Assembly (NCBI RefSeq): GCF_024055595.1
Contig: NZ_JAMXOF010000002.1
Location: 372,001-436,000 of the forward strand
Direction of reading: 5' to 3'
DNA from: Mucilaginibacter aurantiaciroseus
GTDB lineage: Bacteria; Bacteroidota; Bacteroidia; Sphingobacteriales; Sphingobacteriaceae
Length of the DNA: 64,000 nucleotides
The notes below the pieces were generated by a model, which was not told the origin of the DNA, made no database searches, and saw only the letters and a list, made by a program, of their open reading frames with translations. This document shows positions 26,225 through 35,616 of this stretch, piece by piece. Numbering within the stretch: the stretch's first letter is position 1; the number at the start of each line of letters is the position of its first letter. Made by a program: the position numbers and the translations under genes.

Positions 26225-26491
26225 ATGGCACGTTCAATTAAAAAAGGACCTTACATAGATCATAACCTGGAAAGAAAAGTTCTTACCTTGAATGATGCAA
26301 GTAAAAAATCAGTTGTAAAAACATGGTCACGTCGTTCCATGATCTCTCCTGATTTCGTTGGTCATACATTCGCAGTACACAACGGTAATAAATTTATCCC
26401 TGTGTATGTAACAGAAAACATGGTTGGTCACAAGTTGGGAGAATTTGCACCAACCCGCACATTCCGCGGTCACGCAGAAAAGAAAAAATAA
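26225..26491 (+). CDS. rpsS: 30S ribosomal protein S19 (uS19)
   Basis: 88 residues, 2 bp after rplB. '[19 protein letters not shown]', '[20 protein letters not shown]' and '[16 protein letters not shown]' are complete. Confidence 0.98.
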   Translation: MARSIKKGPYIDHNLERKVLTLNDASKKSVVKTWSRRSMISPDFVGHTFAVHNGNKFIPVYVTENMVGHKLGEFAPTRTFRGHAEKKK

Positions 26492-26494
26492 GGC

Positions 26495-26923
26495 ATGGAA
26501 GCAACAACTAAAATCAAAAAGTCTGTACTAATCAGGCAACAAAAAGAAGCGGCTAAACTCGTAGTGGGTGGCTCTTCAGTTGCTAAACTACAGAACTGTC
26601 CAACTTCACCACGCAAAATGCGTTTGGTGGTTGATCTGATCCGTGGTGAAAACGTTGAGAAAGCGTTATACATCTTAAAATTTACTAACAAAGAAGCAGC
26701 TATACGTGTAGAGAAACTTTTGTTATCAGCCATTAAAAACTGGGAAGCAAAAAACGAAGGTAAACGTGTTGAGGATAGTGCCTTATTTGTTAAAGAAGTA
26801 TCAGTAGGTGGTGGCCGTCAATTAAAGAGGTTACGCCCCGCACCACAAGGTAGAGGTTTCCGTATCCGCAAACGTTCTAACCATGTAACTCTAATTGTGG
26901 ATAGTAAAAACGATAACAACTAA
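26495..26923 (+). CDS. rplV: 50S ribosomal protein L22 (uL22)
   Basis: 142 residues, longer than the ~110 of E. coli because of an N-terminal extension of about 30 residues before '[21 protein letters not shown]'. The C-terminal '[21 protein letters not shown]' carries the beta-hairpin that reaches into the tunnel. Confidence 0.97.
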   Translation: MEATTKIKKSVLIRQQKEAAKLVVGGSSVAKLQNCPTSPRKMRLVVDLIRGENVEKALYILKFTNKEAAIRVEKLLLSAIKNWEAKNEGKRVEDSALFVKEVSVGGGRQLKRLRPAPQGRGFRIRKRSNHVTLIVDSKNDNN

Positions 26924-26929
26924 TTTGAA

Positions 26930-27799
26930 ATGGGACAAAAAGCACATCCAATAGGTAACAGGTTAGGGATCATCCGCGGTTGGGATTCTAATTGGTTCGG
27001 TGGAAATCACTATGCCGACAAATTAGTTGAAGACGAAAAGATCCGCAAATACTTATCAGTACGTATCAACAAAGGTGGCGTATCTAAAGTAGTTATAGAA
27101 CGTACTTTAAAGCGCATCACTGTAACCATCCACACTGCCCGTCCGGGTATTGTAATTGGTAAAGGTGGCGCCGAGGTTGATAAGATCAAGGAAGAGTTAA
27201 AAAAATTAACTAAAAAAGATGTTCAGATCAACATCTTCGAGATAAAACGCCCTGAGCTTGATGCCCAGTTAGTTGCCGAAGGTATTGCCAAACAACTTGA
27301 AGCACGTATCTCCTTCCGTCGTGCTATGAAAACTACAATTGCTTCTACCATGAGAATGGGTGCCGAAGGAATTAAAGTGATGACATCAGGCCGTTTAGGT
27401 GGCGCTGAAATGGCACGTACTGAACAATATAAAGAAGGAAGAATTCCTTTGCATACTTTCCGTGCTGACATTGACTATGCTTTGGCAGAAGCCTTAACTA
27501 CTTATGGTAAAATAGGTGTTAAAGTATGGATCTGTAAAGGTGAGGTTTACGGCAAACGCGATTTATCTCCAAACATTGGTGGTACAAGCAGCGCAAGCGG
27601 TAAAGGCGGACGCCCTGAAGGTGGCGCACCAGGCTTTGGCGGACGTGATAATGCACGTGGCGGCGAAAGAGGTGGTGAGCGCAGAGGCGATCGTAAACCA
27701 GGTGGCAACAACGACCGCAGAGGCGGTGGTGGTAACAGCCGTCCAGGTGGACCAGGTCAAGGTGGTGGTAACCGTCCAGGCGGCCCCGGAAGAAGATAA
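26930..27799 (+). CDS. rpsC: 30S ribosomal protein S3 (uS3) with long Gly/Arg-rich tail
   Basis: 289 residues against 233 in E. coli. The core (to ~210) is normal: '[20 protein letters not shown]', KH motif '[17 protein letters not shown]', '[13 protein letters not shown]' and '[10 protein letters not shown]'. Residues ~215-289 form a low-complexity tail rich in Gly, Arg, Pro and Asn with RGG-like repeats. The tail would lie on the mRNA entry side of the ribosome. Overlapping long frames here are by-products of the GGN-repeat codons. Confidence 0.97.
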   Translation: MGQKAHPIGNRLGIIRGWDSNWFGGNHYADKLVEDEKIRKYLSVRINKGGVSKVVIERTLKRITVTIHTARPGIVIGKGGAEVDKIKEELKKLTKKDVQINIFEIKRPELDAQLVAEGIAKQLEARISFRRAMKTTIASTMRMGAEGIKVMTSGRLGGAEMARTEQYKEGRIPLHTFRADIDYALAEALTTYGKIGVKVWICKGEVYGKRDLSPNIGGTSSASGKGGRPEGGAPGFGGRDNARGGERGGERRGDRKPGGNNDRRGGGGNSRPGGPGQGGGNRPGGPGRR

Positions 27800-27846
27800 C
27801 AAGAATTAGAAAAGACATATCCGTGAGGATATAAAAGCTTAATAAA

Positions 27847-28269
27847 ATGCTACAGCCAAAAAGAACGAAGTTCAGAAAGATGCAAAAAGGCAGGATGAAA
27901 GGTTTAGCCAGTCGTGGTACTGAGCTTTCATTCGGATCTTTCGGTATAAAATCACTCGAAGCCGCCTGGATAACCAGTCGTCAGATCGAGGCTGCACGTA
28001 TCGCTGTTACACGTTTCATGAAACGTGAAGGCCAGGTGTGGATCAGGATATTCCCTGACAAACCCATAACCAAAAAACCAGCAGAGGTACGTATGGGTAA
28101 AGGTAAAGGTGCACCGGAATACTGGGTTGCAGTTGTACGCCCGGGCAGGATGATATTTGAAGCAGAAGGTGTGCCTTTGGACGTTGCAAAAGAGGCTTTA
28201 CGCCTGGCAGCACAAAAGCTACCTGTGCAAACAAGATTTGTAACACGTAGGGATTACGTAGAAGCATAA
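27847..28269 (+). CDS. rplP: 50S ribosomal protein L16 (uL16)
   Basis: 140 residues. '[19 protein letters not shown]', '[20 protein letters not shown]', '[20 protein letters not shown]' and '[10 protein letters not shown]' mark it clearly. It helps position the tRNA acceptor arm in the A site. Confidence 0.98.
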   Translation: MLQPKRTKFRKMQKGRMKGLASRGTELSFGSFGIKSLEAAWITSRQIEAARIAVTRFMKREGQVWIRIFPDKPITKKPAEVRMGKGKGAPEYWVAVVRPGRMIFEAEGVPLDVAKEALRLAAQKLPVQTRFVTRRDYVEA

Positions 28270-28374
28270 ATTTAAGGTTGAAAGTTGTAAGTGTTGAAAG
28301 GTTGTTATTTGCAGCCGCCATTAGGTAACATTAACACATTTAAACTTTCTAACATTACAACAACAATAAAGAAC
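28270..28374 (+). other. Gap between rplP and rpmC with an imperfect inverted repeat
   Basis: GTTGTAAGTGTTGAAAG near 28285-28301 and CTTTCTAACATTACAAC near 28345-28361 are imperfect inverted arms (14 of 17). It is longer than most gaps in the operon and has no T-run. It may be a repeat relic or leader. Confidence 0.4.
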
Positions 28375-28584
28375 ATGAAGAACTCAGAAATTTTAGAGCT
28401 TACAACCGAAGAATTGTCAGCAAGACTGGGCGAGGAAAAATCAACTCTTACTAAACTGAAATTTGCACACGCTGTTTCGGCTATTGAGAACCCAACCCGC
28501 ATTACTAAAGTGCGTAAGGATATTGCTCGTTTAACTACTGAATTAACAAAACGCAAGGCGGCGTCAGCTTCTGAACAGAATTAA
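28375..28584 (+). CDS. rpmC: 50S ribosomal protein L29 (uL29)
   Basis: 69 residues from [14 protein letters not shown]. An in-frame upstream start at 28291 is rejected because it adds 28 residues from the repeat-like gap. '[20 protein letters not shown]' is the family core. Confidence 0.96.
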   Translation: MKNSEILELTTEELSARLGEEKSTLTKLKFAHAVSAIENPTRITKVRKDIARLTTELTKRKAASASEQN

Positions 28585-28604
28585 TTTTTAAGCGTCGGAA
28601 AACA

Positions 28605-28859
28605 ATGGAAAGAAATTTAAGAAAAACACGTACCGGCCTGGTAGTAAGCAATAAGATGGAAAAGTCTATTGTGGTTGCTGTAGAGCGGAAGGTGAAACAC
28701 CCAATCTATGGTAAATTCGTAAAGAAGACTACCAAATTTATGGCTCATGACGAAACTAACACATGTGGTGTTGGTGATACCGTATTGATTATGGAAACCC
28801 GTCCGTTGAGCAAAAACAAAAACTGGAGATTAGTTCAAATTTTAGAGAGGGCTAAATAA
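28605..28859 (+). CDS. rpsQ: 30S ribosomal protein S17 (uS17)
   Basis: 84 residues. '[20 protein letters not shown]', '[19 protein letters not shown]' and '[20 protein letters not shown]' are diagnostic. The stop is 1 bp from the rplN start. Confidence 0.98.
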   Translation: MERNLRKTRTGLVVSNKMEKSIVVAVERKVKHPIYGKFVKKTTKFMAHDETNTCGVGDTVLIMETRPLSKNKNWRLVQILERAK

Positions 28860-28860
28860 C

Positions 28861-29229
28861 ATGGTACAACAGGAATCAAGATTAAATGTAGCCGATAACA
28901 GCGGAGCTAAAGAAGTTTTAGTGATACGCGTATTAGGTGGTACAGGTAAAAGATATGCTTCTATTGGCGATAAGATAGTAGTTACCGTAAAAAGTGCTTT
29001 ACCATCAGGTAACGTAAAAAAAGGTACTGTATCTAAAGCAGTAGTGGTTAGAACCAAGAAAGAGATCCGCAGGAAAGATGGTTCATATATCCGCTTTGAC
29101 GACAACGCAGCCGTTTTGTTAAACAACCAGGATGAGCCAAGGGGCACACGTATCTTTGGCCCTGTTGCCAGAGAATTACGTGAAAAACAATTTATGAAAA
29201 TTGTATCATTAGCACCGGAGGTATTGTAA
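28861..29229 (+). CDS. rplN: 50S ribosomal protein L14 (uL14)
   Basis: 122 residues, exactly the usual length. '[19 protein letters not shown]', '[18 protein letters not shown]' and '[20 protein letters not shown]' are complete. Confidence 0.98.
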   Translation: MVQQESRLNVADNSGAKEVLVIRVLGGTGKRYASIGDKIVVTVKSALPSGNVKKGTVSKAVVVRTKKEIRRKDGSYIRFDDNAAVLLNNQDEPRGTRIFGPVARELREKQFMKIVSLAPEVL

Positions 29230-29230
29230 T

Positions 29231-29572
29231 ATGGAAAAGAAAAACACAAAACCAGCTAAATTAAAGATCCGCAAGGGCGATTTAGTTAAGGTAATAGCCG
29301 GAGATTCAAAAGGATCACAAGGTAAAATAGTTGAAGTTATCATTGAAAAAAACAGGGCTATAGTTGAAGGTGCCAACATGGTATCTAAACACACTAAGCC
29401 TAATGCAGCCAACCCTAACGGCGGTATTGTAAAGCAGGAAGCTGCTATACACATATCTAACCTGGCACTGGTTGAACCTTCAACAGGTAAAACAACCCGC
29501 GTAGGCCGTAAATTAAACGATGCCGGCAAATTGGTTAGAGTATCAAAAAAATCAGGGGAGGAAATTAAGTAA
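29231..29572 (+). CDS. rplX: 50S ribosomal protein L24 (uL24)
   Basis: 113 residues. KOW-type '[20 protein letters not shown]' and '[20 protein letters not shown]' are typical. The last base overlaps the rplE start (ATGA-like overlap at 29572). Confidence 0.97.
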   Translation: MEKKNTKPAKLKIRKGDLVKVIAGDSKGSQGKIVEVIIEKNRAIVEGANMVSKHTKPNAANPNGGIVKQEAAIHISNLALVEPSTGKTTRVGRKLNDAGKLVRVSKKSGEEIK

Positions 29573-30141
29573 TGACTTACATACCAAGATTAAAAACAAA
29601 ATATAAGGAAGATATCCGCACAGCGCTTAAGGAAAAATTTGCCTACAAAAGCGTAATGCAGGTTCCTAAATTGCAAAAAATTGCTATCAACCAGGGTGTT
29701 GGCGGTGCTACTACCGATAAAAAACTTATCGAGAACACGATCACCGAGCTAACAACCATCACCGGTCAGCAAGCTGTTTCATCAAAATCTAAAAAGGATA
29801 TCTCAAACTTTAAATTACGTAAAGGTATGCCGATTGGCGTACGTGTAACTTTACGTGATAATACTATGTATGAGTTCTTAGACCGCTTAATTGCTGTTGC
29901 CCTGCCACGTATACGTGACTTTAAAGGTATCAACGACAAAGGCTTTGACGGTCGCGGAAACTATACCTTAGGTATATCAGAGCAAATTATCTTCCCGGAG
30001 ATCAACATTGACAAGATCAACAAGATCCAGGGTATGGATATTACCTTTGTAACCTCGGCAACTAACGATGTTGAAGCATTGGAGTTACTGAAACAATTTG
30101 GTTTACCATTTAAAAATCAAACACCAACTAACAATGGCTAA
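29572..30141 (+). CDS. rplE: 50S ribosomal protein L5 (uL5)
   Basis: 189 residues. '[20 protein letters not shown]', '[19 protein letters not shown]' and '[20 protein letters not shown]' place it firmly. It binds 5S rRNA. The end overlaps rpsN by 8 bp, and a purine-rich GGGGAGGAA precedes the start. Confidence 0.98.
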   Translation: MTYIPRLKTKYKEDIRTALKEKFAYKSVMQVPKLQKIAINQGVGGATTDKKLIENTITELTTITGQQAVSSKSKKDISNFKLRKGMPIGVRVTLRDNTMYEFLDRLIAVALPRIRDFKGINDKGFDGRGNYTLGISEQIIFPEINIDKINKIQGMDITFVTSATNDVEALELLKQFGLPFKNQTPTNNG

Positions 30142-30403
30142 AGAAGGCGTAAAGGCTCGTGAAGTAAAACGTGCCAAATTAGTAGCAAAATTTGCTGAAA
30201 AAAGAGCAGCGTTAAAAGCAGCTGGTGATTACATAGGTTTAGACAAATTGCCTAAAGCTTCATCACCGGTAAAATTACACAATCGTTGTAAATTAACAGG
30301 CCGCCCGCGTGGTTACATGCGCCAGTTTGGTATATCACGTGTTACATTCCGTGATATGGCACTAGCTGGTAAAATACCAGGTGTTAAAAAGGCAAGCTGG
30401 TAA
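30134..30403 (+). CDS. rpsN: 30S ribosomal protein S14 (uS14), zinc-free type
   Basis: 89 residues from [13 protein letters not shown]. It is the long form, with '[20 protein letters not shown]' and no CxxC pairs, so it does not need zinc. The upstream frame to 30098 is rejected as it lies in rplE. A strong terminator follows 23 bp downstream. Confidence 0.97.
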   Translation: MAKEGVKAREVKRAKLVAKFAEKRAALKAAGDYIGLDKLPKASSPVKLHNRCKLTGRPRGYMRQFGISRVTFRDMALAGKIPGVKKASW

Positions 30404-30426
30404 GCAAAATATCGGGAACGAAATTG

Positions 30427-30463
30427 AATTCAAAACATACTACAATATGTTTTGAATTTTTTT
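30427..30463 (+). terminator. Strong terminator inside the spc operon
   Basis: AATTCAAAACATA (30427-30439) and TATGTTTTGAATT (30446-30458) form a perfect 13-bp stem with loop CTACAA, followed by seven T residues. It splits rplC-rpsN from rpsH-rplQ, or allows only part of the transcripts through. Confidence 0.85.
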
Positions 30464-30555
30464 GTAATTTCGCGGCTCAAATTTTATAAAGAATTAACCG
30501 ATAGAAGGTCACCCGGGATGTTACCGGAAGGAAACCACTATCATAAACAACAATA
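30464..30555 (+). promoter_or_regulatory. rpsH leader with possible weak promoter
   Basis: TAATTTCG at 30465-30472 resembles the TAnnTTTG -7 box with one mismatch, but has no good -33 element. The ~80-nt leader that follows holds GGTCACCCGGGATGTTACC (near 30508-30526), an imperfect inverted repeat. It may be a regulatory leader for the second half of the spc operon. Confidence 0.4.
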
Positions 30556-30954
30556 ATGAATACAGATCCAATCGCAGATTATCTTACAAGAGTAAGGAAT
30601 GCTATTAAAGCCAACCATAGGGTTGTTGAAATTCCTGCATCAAATCTGAAAAAGGAAATCACTAAAGTGCTTTTCGAAAAAGGTTACATTGCTAATTACA
30701 AGTTTGAGGATAACGGTCCTCAAGGCACTATCAAAGTTGCTTTGAAATACCACCCAATAACTAAAATTCCTGCAATCCGCAGCATTTCACGTATTAGTAA
30801 ACCAGGTTTGAGAAAATACGCCGGCATGGATAACCTGCCACGCGTATTAAATGGTTTAGGTATCGCTATCTTATCGACTTCAAGAGGTGTAATGACCGAT
30901 AAAGAAGCTCGTACACAAAATGTGGGTGGCGAAGTTTTATGCTACGTTTATTAA
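30556..30954 (+). CDS. rpsH: 30S ribosomal protein S8 (uS8)
   Basis: 132 residues. '[20 protein letters not shown]', '[12 protein letters not shown]' and '[20 protein letters not shown]' are typical. In E. coli S8 represses the spc operon by binding its mRNA. Here the gene directly follows an internal terminator and a leader. Confidence 0.98.
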   Translation: MNTDPIADYLTRVRNAIKANHRVVEIPASNLKKEITKVLFEKGYIANYKFEDNGPQGTIKVALKYHPITKIPAIRSISRISKPGLRKYAGMDNLPRVLNGLGIAILSTSRGVMTDKEARTQNVGGEVLCYVY

Positions 30955-30955
30955 T

Positions 30956-30962
30956 AGGAGGA
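30956..30962 (+). promoter_or_regulatory. Shine-Dalgarno site of rplF
   Basis: AGGAGGA, 9 nt before the rplF start. Such sites are rare in this window. Confidence 0.55.
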
Positions 30963-30971
30963 AATTAAGCA

Positions 30972-31529
30972 ATGTCAAGAATAGGAAAAGCACCTATTGC
31001 GTTAACCACCGGTGTTACCGTTACTGTATCAGCAGATAATGTTGTTACTGTTAAAGGCCCAAAAGGTGAATTGCAACAGGCAGTTGATAGAGATATCATC
31101 ATTGAGCAAGAAGGCGACCAGTTATTGGTTAAACGCCCTTCAGAGCAAAAACGTCATAAAGCGTTACACGGTTTATACCGGTCGCTTATAAATAACATGG
31201 TTGTTGGTGTAACCATCGGTTACAAAATTGAGCAGGAATTAGTAGGTGTGGGTTACCGCGCAACTAATACCGGCAATACATTAGATCTTGTGTTGGGTTA
31301 TTCTCACCACTATGTGTTTCAATTACCAGTAGAAATTAAAGTTACAACCACTGCTGAGAAGGGTAAAAACCCAACCATCATCCTGGAATCAAACGATAAA
31401 CAATTGATTGGACAAGTTGCGGCAAAAATACGCTCGTTACGTACTCCAGAGCCTTACAAAGGTAAAGGTATCAAGTTTGTTGGCGAAATATTGAGAAGAA
31501 AAGCAGGTAAATCAGCATCTAAAAAATAA
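30972..31529 (+). CDS. rplF: 50S ribosomal protein L6 (uL6)
   Basis: 185 residues. '[19 protein letters not shown]', '[10 protein letters not shown]' and '[20 protein letters not shown]' are diagnostic. It sits near the factor-binding site. Confidence 0.98.
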   Translation: MSRIGKAPIALTTGVTVTVSADNVVTVKGPKGELQQAVDRDIIIEQEGDQLLVKRPSEQKRHKALHGLYRSLINNMVVGVTIGYKIEQELVGVGYRATNTGNTLDLVLGYSHHYVFQLPVEIKVTTTAEKGKNPTIILESNDKQLIGQVAAKIRSLRTPEPYKGKGIKFVGEILRRKAGKSASKK

Positions 31530-31534
31530 TCGTC

Positions 31535-31882
31535 ATGAAATTATCAAGAAGAGACAGGATTAAAAAAGGCATCAGAAAACGCCTTTCAGGATCAACAGCA
31601 CGCCCACGTTTATCTGTATTCAGAAGCAATAAAGGCATCTACGCACAAATTATTGACGATGTTACTGGTAAAACTATTGTATCAGCTTCATCATTATCAA
31701 AAGATTTTGTTGCAAGTGGTACAACCAAATCAGACCAATCTACTGCTGTAGGTAAATTAGTAGCCGAAAAAGCTATTGCTGCAGGTATTAAAGATGTAGT
31801 GTTTGACAGGAATGGTTACCTGTATCATGGCCGTATCAAATCATTGGCCGAAGGTGCACGTGAAGGTGGTTTAAACTTTTAA
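31535..31882 (+). CDS. rplR: 50S ribosomal protein L18 (uL18)
   Basis: 115 residues. '[20 protein letters not shown]', '[18 protein letters not shown]' and '[20 protein letters not shown]' mark it. It binds 5S rRNA. Confidence 0.98.
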   Translation: MKLSRRDRIKKGIRKRLSGSTARPRLSVFRSNKGIYAQIIDDVTGKTIVSASSLSKDFVASGTTKSDQSTAVGKLVAEKAIAAGIKDVVFDRNGYLYHGRIKSLAEGAREGGLNF

Positions 31883-31894
31883 TCGAAACAGGAA

Positions 31895-32413
31895 ATGTCA
31901 ACAATCAACATAAAAAGAGTAAAAACCAGCGAGATCGAATTAAAAGATCGCCTGGTGAGCATACAACGTGTGGCCAAAGTAACCAAAGGTGGCCGTACAT
32001 TCAGCTTTTCTGCCATAGTGGTAGTAGGTGACGAGAACGGTGTTGTAGGTTATGGTTTAGGTAAAGCAAAAGAAGTTACCGAAGCTATTGCTAAAGGTAT
32101 TGATGATGCTAAAAAGAACTTGGTAAAAGTTCCAATTATCAACAACACTATCCCTCACGAGCAAATAGGTAAATTCTCTGGTGGTTTTGTATTCTTAAAA
32201 CCTGCTGCAAACGGTACTGGTGTTATAGCTGGTGGTGCAATGCGTGCAGTGTTAGAGAGTGCCGGTATACACAATGTATTGGCAAAATCTAAAGGATCAT
32301 CAAACCCGCACAACGTGGTTAAAGCAACCGTATCTGCATTATCACAATTACGTGATGCAGTTACTGTAGCACAACATCGCGGTATTAGTTTAGGTAAAGT
32401 ATTTAACGGATAA
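31895..32413 (+). CDS. rpsE: 30S ribosomal protein S5 (uS5)
   Basis: 172 residues. '[20 protein letters not shown]', '[15 protein letters not shown]' and '[20 protein letters not shown]' are complete. It contributes to accuracy and to the mRNA entry site. Confidence 0.98.
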   Translation: MSTINIKRVKTSEIELKDRLVSIQRVAKVTKGGRTFSFSAIVVVGDENGVVGYGLGKAKEVTEAIAKGIDDAKKNLVKVPIINNTIPHEQIGKFSGGFVFLKPAANGTGVIAGGAMRAVLESAGIHNVLAKSKGSSNPHNVVKATVSALSQLRDAVTVAQHRGISLGKVFNG

Positions 32414-32419
32414 TCAGTC

Positions 32420-32599
32420 ATGTCGAAAATCAAAATAACACAAATTAAAAGCGTTATCGACAGAAGCGAGCGCCAGAAAAAAACCGTTGAGGCCTTAGGT
32501 CTTAAAAAAATTAACCACAGCGTGGAAGTTGAAGCCACTGCTGCTATTATAGGTATGGTACGTAAAGTAAACCACCTTGTAGCAGTAGAAAATATTTAA
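32420..32599 (+). CDS. rpmD: 50S ribosomal protein L30 (uL30)
   Basis: A short gene of 59 residues, the normal size. It begins [19 protein letters not shown] and continues with [19 protein letters not shown] and [14 protein letters not shown]. It lies 6 bp after rpsE and 4 bp before rplO, in the standard position. Confidence 0.97.
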   Translation: MSKIKITQIKSVIDRSERQKKTVEALGLKKINHSVEVEATAAIIGMVRKVNHLVAVENI

Positions 32600-32603
32600 T
32601 ATC

Positions 32604-33050
32604 ATGAATTTAAGTAATCTTAAACCTGCAGAAGGTTCTACTAAAAATAGAAAAAGAATTGGCCGTGGTACAGGTTCTGGCCGTGGCGGTACATCAACCC
32701 GTGGCCATAAAGGTGCCGGTTCACGTTCAGGTACATCTACCAAGGTAGGTTTTGAAGGCGGCCAGATGCCATTACAACGCCGTGTGCCTAAGGTTGGTTT
32801 TAAAAACCCTAACCGTGTTGAATACACAGGTGTAAACCTTGATGTGTTACAACAATTGGTTGAGAAATTTTCACTGGTAACAGTAGATTTCGATATCCTG
32901 AAAGAGCACGGTTTAGCTTCTCGTAACGAATTGGTTAAAATTCTTGGCCGTGGCGAATTAAAAGCTAAATTAGAGGTTAAAGCACACGCATTTACCGCTA
33001 CTGCACAAAAAGCTATTGAAGCGGCCGGCGGAACTATTGTAAAGTTATAA
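32604..33050 (+). CDS. rplO: 50S ribosomal protein L15 (uL15)
   Basis: 148 residues. 'LSNLKPAEGSTKNRKRIGRG', 'GQMPLQRRVPKVGFKN' and the C-terminal 'AHAFTATAQKAIEAAGGTI' are diagnostic. It lies 5 bp before secY. Confidence 0.98.
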   Translation: MNLSNLKPAEGSTKNRKRIGRGTGSGRGGTSTRGHKGAGSRSGTSTKVGFEGGQMPLQRRVPKVGFKNPNRVEYTGVNLDVLQQLVEKFSLVTVDFDILKEHGLASRNELVKILGRGELKAKLEVKAHAFTATAQKAIEAAGGTIVKL

Positions 33051-33055
33051 TTTCG

Positions 33056-34399
33056 ATGAAGAAATTTTTCACCACATTATCCAATATCTGGAAAATTGAA
33101 GATCTAAGAGTGCGTATTTTAAACACACTCTTATTTCTTTTGATATATCGTGTTGGCTCGTATATTGTTTTGCCTGGCGTAAAAGCGGCATCACTAAATG
33201 CTACACAAAATAAAGAAGGGCTTGTAGGCTTGTTAAACATGTTTGCCGGAGGATCGTTCTCACGTTCTTCTATTTTGGCATTAGGTGTTATGCCTTATAT
33301 CTCTGCTTCAATTGTGGTGCAATTATTAGGTATTGCGGTACCATACTTTATTAAATTACAAAAAGAAGGCGAAAGCGGCCGTAACAAAATTAACCAGTGG
33401 ACACGTTACCTAACTATAGCAATTACAGCGCTACAGGCTATTGGGTACCTCAAATCACAGGTTAGTGCCGATGCTATGTCTATCTCTAACCCTTTATTTA
33501 CAATATTGAACGTATGCGTATTAACTGCAGGTACCTTATTTGTTATGTGGTTGGGCGAGAAGATTACTGATAAAGGTATCGGTAACGGTATCTCATTGAT
33601 CATCATGACAGGTATCATAGCTCAGTTACCAAGCGCGGTTGTTGTTGAGTTTGATTCACGTACAAACGGTGCAGGTGGTTTAATTACCTTTATTGTTGAG
33701 ATTGTGGCACTGCTTGGTGTGGTAATGTTTACCATATTAATAGTACAGGGTACACGTAAAATTGCCGTACAATACGCAAAACGTATTGTAGGCAACAAAC
33801 AATATGGTGGCGTACGCCAGTATATACCTTTAAAGGTGAATGCTGCTGGTGTAATGCCTATTATTTTTGCCCAAGCATTAATGTTTATTCCCGCAACTGT
33901 TTCTCAGTTTTTTCCTAATGCAAGTTCTAACGGTTTGTTAATATCATTATCAAACTATAACTCTTGGCAGCATAATGTAACGTTTGGTATATTAATTATA
34001 CTATTCACTTACTTCTACACTGCTATTACAGTTAATCCTAACCAGATGGCTGATGATATGAAAAAGAACGGTGGCTTTATCCCGGGTGTTAAACCAGGTA
34101 AATCTACTGCAGATTACATCGATGGGGTTATTTCAAGAATAACTTTACCGGGTTCTATTTTCTTAGCCATCATCGCTATTATACCGGCTTTGGCCAGTTT
34201 GGTAGGTGTGAGTAGCATCTTTGCAAGATTCTTCGGCGGTACATCATTGATCATCCTTGTGGGTGTAGTGTTAGATACTTTACAGCAGGTTGAAAGTCAT
34301 TTGTTAATGCGTCATTATGATGGTTTAATGAAAACAGGGCGTATCAAAGGCCGTGCAAGTATCCCTACAGCTTCTGGTGCAACCCCGCCGGTTATCTAA
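33056..34399 (+). CDS. secY: Preprotein translocase subunit SecY
   Basis: 447 residues with ten hydrophobic segments. 'LRVRILNTLLFLLIYRVGSY' at the first membrane helix, 'GGSFSRSSILALGVMPYISA' at the plug/TM2 region, 'GNGISLIIMTGI' and 'GFIPGVKPGKSTADYI' in the cytoplasmic loop are typical. It is the channel of the Sec translocon. Standard place between rplO and map. Confidence 0.98.
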   Translation: MKKFFTTLSNIWKIEDLRVRILNTLLFLLIYRVGSYIVLPGVKAASLNATQNKEGLVGLLNMFAGGSFSRSSILALGVMPYISASIVVQLLGIAVPYFIKLQKEGESGRNKINQWTRYLTIAITALQAIGYLKSQVSADAMSISNPLFTILNVCVLTAGTLFVMWLGEKITDKGIGNGISLIIMTGIIAQLPSAVVVEFDSRTNGAGGLITFIVEIVALLGVVMFTILIVQGTRKIAVQYAKRIVGNKQYGGVRQYIPLKVNAAGVMPIIFAQALMFIPATVSQFFPNASSNGLLISLSNYNSWQHNVTFGILIILFTYFYTAITVNPNQMADDMKKNGGFIPGVKPGKSTADYIDGVISRITLPGSIFLAIIAIIPALASLVGVSSIFARFFGGTSLIILVGVVLDTLQQVESHLLMRHYDGLMKTGRIKGRASIPTASGATPPVI

Positions 34400-34404
34400 T
34401 AAAC

Positions 34405-35196
34405 ATGCCAAAGATCATCTATAAGTCTATTGAAGAAATAGAACTGATAAGAGAAAGTTCTTTACTTGTTTCCAAAACACATGGGGAAATAGCGAAAGTT
34501 ATTGGCCCAGGTATTACTACTTTAGAATTAAATAAACTTGCCGAAACCTTTATCCGTGACAACGGAGGGGTTCCGGCATTTTTAAACTATAATGGGTTCC
34601 CTTATTCATTATGTATTTCGCTTAATGACCAGGTGGTACACGGTTTCCCAACTAACAAAGCGTTGGTAGAGGGCGACCTGGTATCGGTTGATTGTGGTGT
34701 GATCCTGAATAAGTACTTCGGCGACTCTGCCTTTACCTTTGCCATTGGCGAGGTTGATGAGGCTACCAAGAAGCTAATGCGCGTAACCCGCGAGTGTTTA
34801 GACCTTGGTGTAGAGAAAGCTGTTGTAGGCATGCGCATTGGCGACATAGGCTACGCGGTGCAGGAGCACGCCGAAAAGAACGGTTTTGGTGTAGTTAAAG
34901 AATTGGTTGGCCATGGTGTAGGTACACGCTTACATGAGAAGCCCGAAGTTCCTAATTATGGCAAACGTGGTGCAGGTATTAAATTAGAGGAAGGAATGGT
35001 AATTGCCATTGAGCCGATGATAAATGCAGGCCGTGCCGGTGTTAAGTTTTGGGATGATGGATGGACGGTATCAACCGTTGATAAAAAACCATCGGCACAC
35101 TACGAGCATACGGTAGCTGTAAAAAGGGGGAAACCCGATATTTTATCGACGTTTGACTACATTGATAAAGTTTTAGAAGAAAAGAATAAAAAGTAA
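34405..35196 (+). CDS. map: Methionine aminopeptidase, type I
   Basis: 263 residues, 5 bp after secY. Metal ligands are visible: D96 in SVDCGV, D107 in GDSAF, His in VGHGVG, Glu in AIEPM and the final Glu in YEHTVAV. It removes the initiator methionine from new proteins. Lacks an N-terminal zinc-finger extension, so the short type. Confidence 0.97.
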   Translation: MPKIIYKSIEEIELIRESSLLVSKTHGEIAKVIGPGITTLELNKLAETFIRDNGGVPAFLNYNGFPYSLCISLNDQVVHGFPTNKALVEGDLVSVDCGVILNKYFGDSAFTFAIGEVDEATKKLMRVTRECLDLGVEKAVVGMRIGDIGYAVQEHAEKNGFGVVKELVGHGVGTRLHEKPEVPNYGKRGAGIKLEEGMVIAIEPMINAGRAGVKFWDDGWTVSTVDKKPSAHYEHTVAVKRGKPDILSTFDYIDKVLEEKNKK

Positions 35197-35207
35197 ATAA
35201 TTTTTAT

Positions 35208-35215
35208 TAATTTTG
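35208..35215 (+). promoter_or_regulatory. Probable -7 box upstream of infA
   Basis: TAATTTTG followed by CATCC matches TAnnTTTG and sits 45 bp before infA, in a 63-bp gap after map. No clear -33 TTG. It may add transcripts of infA-rplQ. Confidence 0.5.
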
Positions 35216-35259
35216 CATCCCGGTTTTGGGGTGGATAATTAAGTAATAATCAATAAAAT

Positions 35260-35478
35260 ATGGCAAAACAATCCTCGATTGAGCAAGATGGAACAATTCG
35301 CGAAGCATTATCTAATGCTATGTTTAGAGTTGAACTTGAGAACGGCCACGAGATTATTGCACACATATCCGGAAAAATGCGGATGCACTACATCAAAATA
35401 TTACCTGGCGACAGAGTGAAACTAGAGATGAGCCCGTATGATTTAACAAAAGGAAGAATAACCTACAGATATAAATAA
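35260..35478 (+). CDS. infA: Translation initiation factor IF-1
   Basis: 72 residues, the family norm. '[20 protein letters not shown]', '[20 protein letters not shown]' and '[20 protein letters not shown]' form the S1-like OB fold. It occupies the A site during initiation. Confidence 0.98.
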   Translation: MAKQSSIEQDGTIREALSNAMFRVELENGHEIIAHISGKMRMHYIKILPGDRVKLEMSPYDLTKGRITYRYK

Positions 35479-35486
35479 CAAACGAG

Positions 35487-35603
35487 ATGAAAGTTAGAGC
35501 ATCCATTAAAAAACGCAGTGTTGATTGTAAGATCATCCGCCGTAACGGGAAACTTTATGTGATAAACAAAAAGAACCCTAAGTATAAGCAGCGTCAGGGA
35601 TAA
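35487..35603 (+). CDS. rpmJ: 50S ribosomal protein L36 (bL36), zinc ligands mostly lost
   Basis: A 38-residue gene, 8 bp after infA, beginning [20 protein letters not shown] and ending NPKYKQRQG. The zinc-binding form has three Cys and one His; here only one Cys (C14) remains and the His position is Tyr, so it should not bind zinc. Confidence 0.96.
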   Translation: MKVRASIKKRSVDCKIIRRNGKLYVINKKNPKYKQRQG

Positions 35604-35616
35604 TTAAAAAGGAATT

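Noticed and set aside
27600..27790. Tandem-like GGTGG repeats as a possible CRISPR or minisatellite
   Set aside because: They are codon repeats in the S3 tail with no spacers or fixed period.
27516..27818. Overlapping frames on both strands in the rpsC tail
   Set aside because: By-products of repeated GGN/CGN codons in the Gly/Arg-rich tail; Ala/Val- and His/Arg-rich translations are meaningless.
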